Shown: positions 25,471 through 35,088, counted from the first letter of the stretch. The stretch is DNA of 64,000 bases from Bradyrhizobium barranii subsp. barranii (GCF_017565645.3 NZ_CP086138.1:62001-126000), one strand, 5' to 3'. Numbers and translations are program-made. The notes: generated from the sequence alone by a model not told the origin.

Positions 25471-25747
25471 GTGTTCTAAATGGCGTCCTCGTCGCGGTCA
25501 AGGTTGGGCCGCCTGGCGGCCTGACGCTTCGACCGCGGAAAGATCGACCCGAGGAGCGGCTCTCAGGCGGCGCGGGGACCCTCCGGAGCATGATTTTCCG
25601 GGCTCTGGGCGGTGAAACGAGCATGCTCTCTATAAAGGCAAAAACGACCGATAATGCAACATTATCATTCGTTGTTATCCCCCGACAGGCGCGGCGGTTT
25701 GAGCTGATTATCGTGGCATAAAGCGCCGCGCTGGCTTACCCTGTCGT
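25471..25747. other. Divergent intergenic region between the Phd/PIN pair and the DUF1403 gene
   Basis: About 280 bp. It should hold the promoters for both directions; an AT-rich segment around 25640-25690 (ATAATGCAACATTATCATTC) stands out and includes the inverted repeat AATGCAACATT. No gene is supported. Confidence 0.4.
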
Positions 25748-26686
25748 ATGCCCGCGCGTTGCCGAATCGTCCCCGAACCTCCGCCGACCTTCGCCCCGGC
25801 ACCTAGCTGGCTGCGTCGTCGCGCCCCGCCCGACATCGTCACGGAGGCAGTGTTTTATGCCGGCGCGGCGCTCGCAGCGCTGCATCCGATCGCCCGCGAC
25901 GCGCACCGGCTCGGCCGTCTTTGGCGCCAACGTCTCGCGCTCGCCTGCGCCGCTACGCGCGCGCCAGGGCGGGCGGACGGACGACGAAGCAGCGCTGCGC
26001 GACCACTGGTACTTGCGCCGCGAGGCCGATGATCCGGGTCCCAGCGGCCGTATTCTCCGCGCCTGGCGCAAGCTCAGCGAACGGGCCTCCTCCAGCGACG
26101 ATGGATCTTTGCCCTTGCGACCACGCTCGACCATCCGCTCGGCTCGCTGCCGAGCGAGATCGTCGAACTTGCAAGCCGGCATACGCGGCGCGAGCACGCC
26201 ATGCCGGTGCTCGCTGCTGCGGAGATCATCGCCGCGAGCAGGCGCCTGCTCCCGAACGAGGAGGCGCTGCCGCTGTGGCTGGCCGATGCGGTCCTCGCCC
26301 ACCAGCTGCGCTGGCCGGCACCGGTGCCGCTGCTCGCGGCCCATCTGTCGCGCGGTGCGCTGCGCAAAGCGCCGCAGCACCTCGACGGCGAGACCGTCTT
26401 CATGAACGCACTCTGTGCGGCCTACACGGCGGCGGCGGTGGCCGCGATCGACCTCTACAGTGATCTTGCACGGCGGGCGACACGCCTGCTGGCGGTGGCG
26501 CCGAAGCTGCGTGGCAAGGATGCCGATATCATGGTGGGCATCCTCCTGGTGGAAGACGCCCAGTCCGCCGGCCCCGGCAAGATGGCGAGCGATCGCAGCA
26601 CACGGCGGCTGTTCGAGCGGCTGGTGTCGCTCGGTGCGGTGCGCGAGCTCACGGGACGGCCGACCTTTCGATTGTACGGGCTCTGA
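25748..26686 (+). pseudogene. DUF1403-family protein with two compensating frameshifts
   Basis: Reading frame 1 gives RRRAPPDIVTEAVFYAGAAL and RLGRLWRQRLALACAATRA, then the coding continues one frame over as RQGGRTDDEAALRDHWYLRR-EADDPGPSGRILRAWRKLSE, and returns to frame 1 at about 26100 with WIFALATTLDHPLGSLPSEI through to the stop. The segments together match the DUF1403 proteins found on rhizobial plasmids next to an integrase and an scpB homologue. Frame 1 is stopped at 26030-26032 in the shifted stretch, so no full protein would be made. Total length of about 310 residues is normal. The function of DUF1403 is unknown. Confidence 0.8.
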
Positions 26687-27168
26687 GATGGGACGGCGCG
26701 CGCGACCGAAAGAGAGCCTCGACACCGAGCTCACCGACCTGCCGCCGGCGCTGCGCTGGCGCGAATGGATGGGCCGGGTCGAGGCGGTGATCTTCGCCTC
26801 GCCCGCGCCGGTGACGCGCGAGGTGTTGGCGCGCGTCGTCGGTCGTGACTGCAGCATCGACCGTCTGATCGACGACATCCGTGACGAGCTGCGCGGCCGG
26901 CCCTACGAGCTCGTCGCGGTCGCCGGCGGCTGGCAGCACCGCACCCGAAGAAACTTCGCCGAGGCAATCCGGGCTGCGATCGGCGCCGGCAACGATGGCA
27001 AGGCTTTGTCGCAGACCGAAGCGCTGATCCTCGCCTGCATCGCCTATTACCAGCCGATCAATCGCAGCGAATTGTCATCCTTCTTCGGCAAGGAGGTCAG
27101 CCGCGATACCATCGCCCGTCTGCGCGCACTCGAGTTCATCGCTGCCGGGCCGCGCAGCCCGCAGCTAG

Positions 27169-28798
27169 CCCGTCTTATTCGTAAGAGGCGCCCGAGAGGC
27201 TGGCGAGCGTGGTGTAAAGCGCTGATACGGCGTAGGATTCGGTTGTGAAGCCAACCCCATCACCTCCAACCGCGAACGCCACGCCCGCCATGACCGACGA
27301 TACGATTCCGCCCTTCTCGTTTCCAGCCATTCACGCCAAGAAAGTCACAGCTGCCTTCGATGGTGGACGCCTAACCTCGAATGGGGGCGTGATGCTTCTG
27401 GCGATGGCCGAGCGGCGTCTCGGTTTGGCCGACAATCTGGCCCGGGTGTTCCCGGATCGGCGCGATCCGACGCGGGTCGTGCACAGCCTGGTCGATATGT
27501 TCCGCGCGCGCATGTTCGCGATCTGCTGCGGCTACGAGGACGCCGACGACCTCGATCATCTGCGGTCCGATCCCGCATTCAAGCTGGCCTGCGGTCGCCT
27601 ACCGGACACGGGCCGGGATTTGTGTTCCCAACCGACGCTGTCACGCCTGGAGAATGCGCCGCGCCTGCGCGACGTGATCCGGCTGACCTACATTTTGGTC
27701 GACGCATGGATGGATAGCTACCCGCGCGAGCCGGCATCCGTCACGCTCGACATCGATGATACCTGCGATGTCGTCCACGGCCATCAGCAGCTCTCGCTGT
27801 TCAACGCTCATTATGATGAACGCTGCTTTCTGCCGATCCACGTCTACGACACGGAGAAGAGCCGGCCCGTGGCCGTCGTGCTGCGGCCCGGCAAGACGCC
27901 GGGCGGCGTCGAGGTGCGTGCCCATCTGCGCCGCCTGGTACGGCATATCCGCACGCGATGGCACAACACGCAAATTACGTTCCGTGGCGACGGGCACTAT
28001 GCCCGGCCGGAGGCCATGGCGTGGTGCGAGACCAACGGCATCGACTACATCTTCGGTCTGTCCGGCACCAAGCCTCTCGCCAGAAAAGTCGACGAGGTCG
28101 CCGACGACATCCGCACCCGACGCGCCATCGAGAACCTGCCGGTTCTGAGTGGCTATACCGAGACCCGCCACAAGGCAAAGTCCTGGGACGCGAACGGCGC
28201 ACCGTCGCCCGTATTGAGGCGACCATGCTCGGCCTCGACATCCGTTTCGTCGTCACCAGCCTCGATGTCGGCTCGGCCGAGTGGATCTACGACAGCCTGT
28301 ATTGCGCGCGCGGCCAAGCCGAGAATCTGATCAAGCTGCATAAGACGCAGCTCGCCTCCGATCGCACCAGCTGCCGTTCGGCGCTCGCCAACCAGGTCCG
28401 TCTCGTGCTCCATACGGCCGCTTATTGGCTGATGCTGACCGTGCGCGACGCCATTCCCAAAGCCCGGGAATTGGCCGCTGCCGAGTTCGCGACGCTGCGT
28501 CTTCGGCTCTTGAAAATCGCCGCCCGTGTCGTCGAGACCACGAGCCGCATTCGCCTTGCGTTTGCCGCGGCATGTCCCGAAGCCGACCTGATCTGCGGCT
28601 TGCCCGGCGCGCTGCTGCCGCTCGGTCCTTGACCGGCGGGGCGTCCGCCCCCGTTCGCCCAACCCATCCCTCAAGCGCGTTGCAAAGTACCGGTCGTCAG
28701 GCGGCGAAAAGCCGAAGGCAATCCTGTGCGCCTCGTCAGACAAGATGTGCGGCCGCATCAATCGGGCCAAAAAGCCGCACTCTCACGAATAGGACGGG
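27169..28798 (+). mobile_element. IS1380-family element (1630 bp) flanked by CTAG repeats
   Basis: Inverted ends CCCGTCTTATTCGTAAGAG (left) and CTCTCACGAATAGGACGGG (right) match except at two positions. CTAG flanks both sides (27165-27168, 28799-28802), the expected 4-bp target duplication, and removing the element with one CTAG restores the scpB frame. The transposase inside is frameshifted. Confidence 0.92.
27290..28632 (+). pseudogene. IS1380 transposase, frameshifted
   Basis: DDE_Tnp_1-type transposase of about 447 residues in two frames. The first part starts MTDDTIPPFSFPAIHAKKVT and has the typical FDGGRLTSNGGVMLLAMAER, SVTLDIDDTCDVVHGHQQLS (catalytic Asp) and ITFRGDGHYARPEAMAWCET segments. 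Just after RHKAKSWD at about 28187 the frame shifts by one base, and the C-terminal part RERRTVARIEATMLGLDIRF with LYCARGQAENLIKLHKTQLA (catalytic Glu) is in another frame. The element therefore needs a transposase supplied elsewhere, or this is a recent inactivation. Confidence 0.9.
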
Positions 28799-29291
28799 CT
28801 AGGGGCCCCCTACACCTACGTGACGACAAAAGCGTTCCTGTCGCACTTCGGCTGCAGACGCTGCGCGATCTTCCGGACATGGAGATGCTCGAGGAGGCCG
28901 GCCTGCTCAGCAAGGACAAAATGCTGGCGGGAGAGTTTCCTGTGCTGGCGTCGGACGAGGCCGACCAACTCGAGGCGGACCGACGAAGACAGCGACGTGG
29001 CTTGATCGCCCCGAGACGAACTCTTGAACAATTGCAGTGACCGCGTAACGAGCGGTCACCACCGGGCGTGCCGATCTCCGGCAGTTCGCCATGAAGGCGC
29101 GTGCGACGGTCCACCTCGCCAGATCTCGGCGAACTTTGCCCAAAGCGGATCATCGGAAAGAAAAGGCGAACTTCAGGACGGCAATATCTTTGGAATGACT
29201 GCGTCAATGACGAGCGGAGAATTGTACTCGGCGGAAAACCTTTGGCAGGGACACGCTCAGCAGTAAAAGGGATCAGGATTCCTTGACTTGC

Positions 29292-29309
29292 GTTGTCAAA
29301 TATGACAAC
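29292..29309. promoter_or_regulatory. Palindromic operator of the HigBA-like pair
   Basis: GTTGTCA-AATA-TGACAAC, a perfect 7-bp inverted repeat with a 4-base spacer, ends 9 bp before the toxin start. Its place and form fit the site at which the antitoxin helix-turn-helix protein represses its own operon. Confidence 0.7.
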
Positions 29310-29318
29310 ATTCCCCAT

Positions 29319-29666
29319 ATGCCGGAACTGGTACGCACGATCTCGTGGCTAAAAGCCGCGAGGAAAGACTTTGAGGAATTCCCGCGCGAGGTCCAGCTCG
29401 ACATGCTGACAGCCTTGACGGTTGCTGCGCGTGGCGGAAAGGCCGACATCGCCAAGCCATTCAAGGGCGTGGGCTCGGGCGTGTTCGAGATTGCCTTAAA
29501 GCACCGTGGCGACGCTTTCAGGGCGATCTACGCGGTCCAGATCGGCGATGACTTATGGGTGGTAGATGCGTTCCAGAAGAAATCCAAGAGCGGGATCAAG
29601 ACACCGCAAATGGACGTGGACCGGATCAAGGAACGCATCAAACGACTGAAGGAGGCTTTGCGATGA
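29319..29666 (+). CDS. HigB/RelE-like toxin (phage Gp49-like family)
   Basis: 115 residues from ATG 29319 (MPELVRTISWLKAARKDFEE). The pattern FPREVQLDMLTALTVAARGG, KPFKGVGSGVFEIALKHRGD, FRAIYAVQIGDDLWVVDAFQ and KKSKSGIKTPQMDVDRIKER is the Gp49/HigB family of RelE-fold mRNA interferases. The toxin is encoded first, as in higBA. The longer in-frame start at 29283 would overlap the operator, so 29319 is preferred. Intact and probably active. Confidence 0.92.
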   Translation: MPELVRTISWLKAARKDFEEFPREVQLDMLTALTVAARGGKADIAKPFKGVGSGVFEIALKHRGDAFRAIYAVQIGDDLWVVDAFQKKSKSGIKTPQMDVDRIKERIKRLKEALR

Positions 29667-29983
29667 AAAAGAACGGCGTTGAATTGGTGCGCGGCAGCGG
29701 CAATGTCTTCCGTGACTTTGGCTATCCCGACGCGGATATTCATCAAGCCAAGGCCATTCTTGCGGCGAAGATCATTGGCGTCCTGGACAAGCAGGAGATC
29801 AGCGTGCGGAAGGCGCATGATCTCACCGGTTTTGCGGCGGCCGATTTCTCGCGTGTACGCAAGGCTAATCTCGATCGCTTCACGCTCGATCGCCTCATCG
29901 CCATGCTTGTGAAGCTCAACCGGGATGTCGAAGTCAGGATCGAAGTGAAACCGAGGCGCCAGAGGCTTCTCGTGCCGGCGTGA
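29663..29983 (+). CDS. HigA-like antitoxin (XRE family)
   Basis: 106 residues. ATG overlaps the toxin stop as ATGA. The protein has a helix-turn-helix (AAKIIGVLDKQEISVRKAHD, LTGFAAADFSRVRKANLDRF) of the type annotated as HigA2-like XRE antitoxins, and a C-terminal strand (DVEVRIEVKPRRQR). It should neutralise the upstream toxin and bind the palindrome before the operon. Confidence 0.92.
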   Translation: MKKNGVELVRGSGNVFRDFGYPDADIHQAKAILAAKIIGVLDKQEISVRKAHDLTGFAAADFSRVRKANLDRFTLDRLIAMLVKLNRDVEVRIEVKPRRQRLLVPA

Positions 29984-30202
29984 CCTTATGGCTGGCATCG
30001 GATGATGAGCCGAACATCTTCTTGTTTAAGCCAGGCGCGTCCTCGACCAAGGAATAATCAGGTCAGCAAGGACAAAGTGCTGGCCCGGGGAGTTTCCGGA
30101 TCCCTTGCCGGGACATGACGATGACCAGGATAATGACTAAGGAGCTGGGGATCGGACAGCTCACTTCCGAACAGACTGTGACGGGGGAAACCCTCCGCCT
30201 TC
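29984..30202. other. IS-scarred spacer with a short copy of scpB 3' sequence
   Basis: No gene is supported. About 30062-30098 (GTCAGCAAGGACAAAGTGCT and following) closely repeats the scpB segment at about 28906-28942 (CTCAGCAAGGACAAAATGCT), suggesting a second, nearly erased scpB remnant. Confidence 0.45.
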
Positions 30203-31005
30203 GGCATCGTCAACTTAATCAACCTCTGAGCCGAAGGGATTCGGCGAAGCGCTTGTCGTGGAGATCTCTCGCCAAGTCGCAAAGGCTCGCTCGCGCGAAG
30301 CACGACGGAAAGTCGGCGGTGACGGCTCCGGGATAGGGGATGTGGAAAAGGTTCGCGACCTGATCGTGAACTGACAGAAACCGTTGAGCCTGATGGGACG
30401 ATTTGAAACGCTTCATGATCCGCTCGCGGCGCCGCGTCGGTTGATGAGAATTCTCGGCCCGATTGTTGAGAGCTTTGTGCTGGCGATGTTCGACGTGAAA
30501 GCCCATCGTCGCCCTCGCAGCGCCGTACGAACGGAGCTTATCCGTGATCATCACGCGCGGCGGCGTGCCGGCGGATTTCAAGAGCTTCTTCATGAGCCGC
30601 TGCGCAGCGCGCGAGTCTCTTCGGCGCTGGATCAAGACGTCGAGAACTGAGCCATTCTGGTCGACCGCGCGGCAGAGCCAATGTTGTTCGCCCGTGATCG
30701 AGATAACGACCTCGCCCAGATGCCATTTGCCACCGCGAGCGGGAGCGCGCTGGCGAATCCGATCGGAGAACGCCTTGCCGAATCTCCGTCCCCACTGGCG
30801 CACGGTTTCATAGGTCACGCCAATGCCACGCGCCGCCAGCATTTCCTCGACCATGCGCAAGCTTAAGGGAAACCCGAAATACAACCAAACGGCATAGCTG
30901 ATCACTTCCGGTGGGAAGCGATGGCGACGATAAAGAGGGTCCCGGGCGGTGGGCATGCCCGTCGTCTACCCCTCGGCCGCTCCAATTCGTTAACTTGACG
31001 GTGCC
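30203..31005 (-). mobile_element. IS6-family element, copy 1
   Basis: Ends GGCATCGTCAACTTAAT (left) and the complement of TTAACTTGACGGTGCC (right) are imperfect inverted repeats and recur at the other two copies (35141-35965 and 43102 onward). No 8-bp target duplication is visible. Its right end lies inside an IS3-like orfA remnant. Confidence 0.88.
30219..30956 (-). CDS. IS6 transposase with first catalytic Asp replaced by Gly
   Basis: 245 residues with a continuous frame: RHRFPPEVISYAVWLYFGFP and EEMLAARGIGVTYETVRQWG are the IS6 opening. The DDE core should begin WHLDEVV, but here it is WHLGEVV (residue 81, D to G); copy 2 has the Asp. The later Asp (RVMITDKLRSYGAAR) and Glu (NNRAENSHQPTRRRE) are present. 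The C-terminus after VTADFPSCFARASLCDLARD is also shifted relative to copy 2. Loss of the first carboxylate should abolish catalysis. Confidence 0.88.
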   Translation of the reverse strand: MPTARDPLYRRHRFPPEVISYAVWLYFGFPLSLRMVEEMLAARGIGVTYETVRQWGRRFGKAFSDRIRQRAPARGGKWHLGEVVISITGEQHWLCRAVDQNGSVLDVLIQRRRDSRAAQRLMKKLLKSAGTPPRVMITDKLRSYGAARATMGFHVEHRQHKALNNRAENSHQPTRRRERIMKRFKSSHQAQRFLSVHDQVANLFHIPYPGAVTADFPSCFARASLCDLARDLHDKRFAESLRLRG

Positions 31006-31220
31006 TCTCCGAGCTCTGCCGGCGCGAGGGCATTGCCGCCTCGATGTATTACGGCTGGTCCAAGGAGTTCCTCGAGGCCAGCAAGCGCCTCCTGGCGGGC
31101 GATACGGCGCGAGCTGCGACCTCCGGCGAGGTGAAGGATCTCCGCCGGGAGGCCGCCGCCCTGGGCCGTAGCCGATCTGACCCTGGAAAACCGTCTGCTC
31201 AAAAAACGTATGGCCCCGCC
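31006..31220 (+). pseudogene. Fragment of IS3-like orfA
   Basis: From TCCGAGCTCTGCCGGCGCGA to about AAAACGTATG the sequence is about 90 percent like 46094-46305 of the IS3-like element there, encoding ELCRREGIAASMYYGWSKEF and the following coiled coil. The 5' part is replaced by the IS6 right end. No start codon; a remnant. Notably it retains the GGCGGGCGATACGGCG version of a site that carries a one-base deletion in the 46-kb copy. Confidence 0.8.
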
Positions 31221-31440
31221 CCGTCTGCAAGGGGTCTGATTCGGTTAAAGGAGATCGTGGTCGACTGGGCTGCCCTGGTCACCAATATCAAGCCGAAATG
31301 CGAACATCCGACTTTTCGCGTGCGCCTGGCGCTCGGCTTTGCCACCTCATTAAGCTGCAATGCGACATCATAATGCATTCACGCATCTGTCACGGACTCG
31401 GCTTATGGCTTCGACATCGTCAAATGACCGAGGATTGATC

Positions 31441-32079
31441 ATGAGCCCTTTGTCAGACATGCTGCGAAGCCTGCGGTGGGATGACTACCGTTACTATCAC
31501 CGGAGCAGAGTTAATCAGACGCTGCATTTGATCAGCGCTTTCATCTTCCTCGGTTGCTATGCGCTCTTGTTCAAGGACCCGGCAATGGCCGGCCTCGTTG
31601 GCTGGCTTGCGATGCTGACGCGGCAGACCGGACATTTCTTCTTCGAGCCGAACGGCTACGATAACGTGAACAAAGTCAGCAACGAGTACAAGGAGGCGGT
31701 CAAGGTAGGCTACAACCAGACGCGCAAGATTGTGCTCTTGATAATCTGGGGCCTGGCGCCGTTCGCACTCTACGTCTTCCCGGCGTTTGGCATGTTCGAT
31801 CCGCCTGTCGGGCGGCTTGACTTCATCCGGCAAGTCGGCACGGTATGGCTCGTTATAGGCATTGGCGGCGGCCTCTTTCGGATGATCCAGCTCTTCGTCA
31901 CCCGTGACGGCCAGACCGGGCTGGTATGGGTCTTCAAAGTCCTGACGGATCCCCTCCACAACGTCGCGCTGTACTACAAATCGCCGCTCGCGCTGTTGCG
32001 CGGCGAGCTGATCGACACATCGATCGCGGACGCCGGCTGGGGCGGTGACGAGGCCGAAAAGGCTCCGCATCTCACCTGA
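31441..32079 (+). CDS. DUF962/Mpo1-like membrane protein
   Basis: 212 residues from ATG 31441 (MSPLSDMLRSLRWDDYRYYH). The motifs DYRYYHRSRVNQTLHLISAF and RQTGHFFFEPNGYDNVNK correspond to the 'YxxxHxxxxNxxxHxxG' and 'sHFffExNxP' blocks of the DUF962/Mpo1-like family, some members of which are iron-dependent dioxygenases acting on hydroxy fatty acids. Four hydrophobic spans are visible (IFLGCYALLFKDPAMAGLVG, LLIIWGLAPFALYVFPAFGM, VGTVWLVIGIGGGLFRMIQL among them). Length is normal and the frame intact, so this is cargo rather than debris. An upstream in-frame start at 31360 is less likely. The family call is moderate; the reaction is not established from sequence. Confidence 0.65.
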   Translation: MSPLSDMLRSLRWDDYRYYHRSRVNQTLHLISAFIFLGCYALLFKDPAMAGLVGWLAMLTRQTGHFFFEPNGYDNVNKVSNEYKEAVKVGYNQTRKIVLLIIWGLAPFALYVFPAFGMFDPPVGRLDFIRQVGTVWLVIGIGGGLFRMIQLFVTRDGQTGLVWVFKVLTDPLHNVALYYKSPLALLRGELIDTSIADAGWGGDEAEKAPHLT

Positions 32080-33649
32080 GCGACGCACGTTGAGCGTGTG
32101 CTCACCAGATGCCCGCTTGACAAGCGTATCCTTCGGCTGGAATGGTCCGCGCCTGATCTTCACTAAGGACCCCAAGGCGGTGAGCTTTGCGTGGTCGCAT
32201 CCGCAACGATGATGGGCGCCATGTCCGACGCCGCTGAATAATGAATAGCTGGATCAGAAGGTTTTCGAGAAGGCCGCGCCGGCAAAGTGCGGCCTTCTTG
32301 CGTTGCTGGCATTTTCTCGCGGAAGCCAACGAGTTGGGGGATGTCCCGCTCGATGTTGAAGCTGGCAGAGCCGGAGTTCCCGATAATACCACGGAGGGCG
32401 GTCTCCGTGCGAGCTATAAAGAGAAGCTGATCGACTCCGCTTATCAATTACAGCGTCATGCGGGCGTGGGCCTGATTCGGCATGCAAGAGAACGATCGGG
32501 CGAAGGCACGGTCTGCGATAGCGGCAGGCCGACCACGTTTAGCGAACGAACAGGCTGGGCGGTGCGAATGCCGCTCAGCTACGGGACCGCGGCCTCGTCA
32601 GCTTCTCGAAAGCAGGTGAGACCCGCAATGGACTGCAGGGCAGGGTAGCGCGTGCACAAGGCCGAAAAGCCTCGAAAAGACCAATGATGTCGATTAGGGT
32701 ATTTGGTGTGATTGATCGCCACTTTCGGAAAACTCCTTCCGCTCCGCCCAGTATGTTCGCGGTTCGCGATCGGCGAATAACCGGAACCCGACGCCGGCCA
32801 AGCGTCAGCCGTTAGATCACGGCGAAGCCCTCGCTACCCACAAACGGAAGGGCCGCAGATTGCTCTGCGGCCCACCGGATCAAAATACGCTTGTCGGTAC
32901 TGAAATGGGCAGACCGGCTCTGCCCGCCAGCATTAGCACCGAAGAGGCCCTTCTTCTCCCCGGGCGATTACGGATGGTCACGGGAGGCTCCGTGTCCGGA
33001 AAGACATTCGCTGGAGAGAAATTCCTTTCCGATGCTAACGGAGCGGCAAACCGCGAGCGGCGGCGGGATAGCTCTTCCGGTAGTGCGAAGCGCTCGCACC
33101 CAAGGCGGCCGAAGCACAAGAACCAGCAACCCGAACGGCTGGCGGAGTGAGGAGGTCTGGCTTTTCCGGGGCGAAGGCCTCGCTATCCATGCGGCAGAAA
33201 ATGCTCTTTTGCGGACCGCGGGGCTCGGCTGAACCTCCGCGAAAGACCTTTGCTATCGCACTCGGGTGCGACCTCCACCACGCCGGTCGATTGGTCTATT
33301 CGGACGGCATGGACCTCAGTAACCCCGCGGCGGCGACTCCGATCGGACGCGGCTGCCGGATCTGCGAACGACCTGCCTGCCGCAGCGGGCATTCCCCTCA
33401 GCCGGACGTGCCCTGCAAGTCGACGAAAACCGCAGCGCCTTTGCGCCCTACGCTGTGAGTTGACCGCAGCAATGTGCCGCGGAGACTGTGAACGTCTCCG
33501 GAAGCCTTTGTTACAATGACGTCGAGCGATTCCAACCCGAAGCCGCTATCTCGCAGTTTTGCATTCTTCAAACGGCGTCTCATTGACGTTCGGGCCCACG
33601 GCAGAGCTGACCCTCGGATCGCGGCGAAGAGCGATCGAGGCGCGGCGGC
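32080..33649. other. 1.6-kb stretch without a supported gene
   Basis: Short frames occur on both strands (for example plus 32241-32648 and 32860-33150) but none shows a known domain, a good ribosome site or consistent coding bias, and several overlap antisense. It looks like decayed sequence between the DUF962 gene and the truncated gene at 33.65 kb. Confidence 0.45.
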
Positions 33650-33959
33650 GTGTGGCCGGTTTGCTTCGGCGCCGCCGGTCAAGACGTCGACCCAGGGCGA
33701 AGCGATCTGCACACCATCGCGCCGCACGCCATCGACGAGCTTTCCGATCTTCTTGCCGCGGTCGATGCTGCGCTGGATGCCTTTCGACAGGAACGGCTGC
33801 ATCCGCGTGTCGTTGAAGAAATCCTTGGGGTTACGTCGCACGAGCGCCGCCGCTGGACCAAGGACGGACGCCTTCCTCAATCCGGGTCCGGATCGTTCCG
33901 CCGTGGCCGGCAATCGATCCACTTCGCGCTCCATCCGGCCACAAAAATCGCGGCGCTAG
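33650..33959 (+). pseudogene. Hypothetical gene truncated by IS630 copy B
   Basis: About 100 residues remain: IAPHAIDELSDLLAAVDAAL, RVVEEILGVTSHERRRWTKD, GRLPQSGSGSFRRGRQSIHF and ATKIAAL, ended by the IS at 33960. The middle resembles a small DNA-binding (helix-turn-helix or MerR-like) domain seen in rhizobial hypothetical proteins, but I cannot name the family. The start is uncertain (GTG at 33650). The opposite strand has a longer frame (33398-33934) that seems to be its shadow. Confidence 0.45.
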
Positions 33960-35088
33960 TACCCACTTTTCTTAGATCGTGAGTCGTGATTCAAGGTCGG
34001 GATGATACCCGAAGCAAGAGAAGTCCACCTTTCGAGGAAAGATCGCAAGGTGCTTGAGGCGTGTTATCGCTCTCCGGTGACGTTGCAGCGCGATTTGAAG
34101 CGGGCGCGGATAGTTCTGTTGGCGGCGGATGGGCGCAGTACCCGGTCGATCGCCAAGGAAGTCGGGGTCCAGCCGCGGATTGTCAGCCTTTGGCGGCATC
34201 GCTATGCCGACCATGGCCTTGAAGGGCTGCAAGACAAGCCGCGGCCGGGCAAGCAGCCGATCTATACGAAGACGACCGACAAGCGGATTCTGAAGCTGTT
34301 GGATAAGCCGCCGCCGCACGGGTTTGCGCGCTGGACCGGTCCTCTGCTGGCCGAGGCGCTGGACGATGTTGACGTCCAATATGTCTGGCGGTTCCTGCGC
34401 AGCCACAAGATTGACCTCGCAGCTCGCAAGTCCTGGTGCGAAGGCAACGACCCGAACTTTACGGCCAAAGCCTTTACGGCCAAAGCCGCCGATGTCGTTG
34501 GCCTTTACGTCGCCCCGCCGGCGAAGGCTATGTGCTATGCGTGGACGAGAAGCCTTCGATCCAGGCTTTGGAGCGAGCGCAAGGTTATCTGAAGTTGCCC
34601 AGTGGCCGCGCCTTGACCGGCCAGAGCCACGATTACAAGCGGCATGGCACCACAACATTGTTTGCGGCGCTCGAAGTCGCCACCGGAAAGATCATCGCAA
34701 CGCATTCAAAACGCCGTCGCCGCGTCGAGTTTCTCGATTTCATGGACAGCCTCACCGCGGCCTTTCCGAACCGCCAGCTTCACGTCATCCTCGACAACCT
34801 CAACACCCACAAGAAGAACGAGGACTGGCTTAAGGCCCACCCCAACGTGCAATTTCATTTCACGCCGACAAGTGCGTCCTGGCTCAATCAGGTCGAGGTA
34901 TGGTTTTCGATCCTGCAGGGGCAGTCGCTTAGCGGCATCTCCTTTACAGCCTCAAGCAGCTTCAGGAACACATCGACGCCTACGTCAACGCGTACAACGA
35001 CAAAGCCGAGCCCTTCGTCTGGACCAAGAAAAAGGTCCGTCAACGCCGCTTCAAAGGCCGCCGTATCACTCAGCTCTGATTCCGGGTA
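33960..35088 (+). mobile_element. IS630-family element, copy B, degenerate
   Basis: Both ends are present (TACCCACTTTT left, ATTCCGGGTA right), with CTAG on both sides (33956-33959 and 35089-35092). Orientation is opposite to the other copies. It diverges from them at many positions and has several indels, so it is an older insertion. Confidence 0.92.
34002..35079 (+). pseudogene. IS630 transposase with a 15-bp duplication and two frameshifts
   Basis: Starts MIPEAREVHLSRKDRKVLEA like the intact copies. At about 34458-34487 the segment for FTAKA is tandemly duplicated (FTAKAFTAKAADVVG). At about 34530 one base is lost (KAMCYAW instead of KAIVLCVDE), and at about 34945 a further shift breaks SLSGTSFTSLKQL. 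The three catalytic motifs survive in pieces. Not functional. Confidence 0.93.

Larger units (their letters stand above)
26688..29040 (+). pseudogene. scpB: ScpB-like segregation protein, split by IS1380 and frameshifted
   Basis: ScpB partners ScpA and Smc in chromosome condensation; plasmid homologues are of unknown role. The 5' part (26688-27168) reads MGRRARPKESLDTELTDLPP, RVEAVIFASPAPVTREVLAR, the winged-helix pattern LRGRPYELVAVAGGWQHRTR and LACIAYYQPINRSELSSFFG up to RALEFIAAGPRSPQ. The IS1380 element follows, and after it (28799 on) the protein resumes as LGAPYTYVTTKAFLSHFG, exactly where the family's 'GxPxxYxTTxxFLxxFGL' motif is expected. One base is then missing at about 28850; the next frame continues LQTLRDLPDMEMLEEAGLLS to the stop at 29040. 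So the gene has two independent lesions. It starts one base after the DUF1403 stop. Confidence 0.88.

Noticed and set aside
33398..33934. 178-codon minus-strand frame
   Set aside because: The plus strand here carries a more protein-like segment; the minus frame has low-complexity basic composition.
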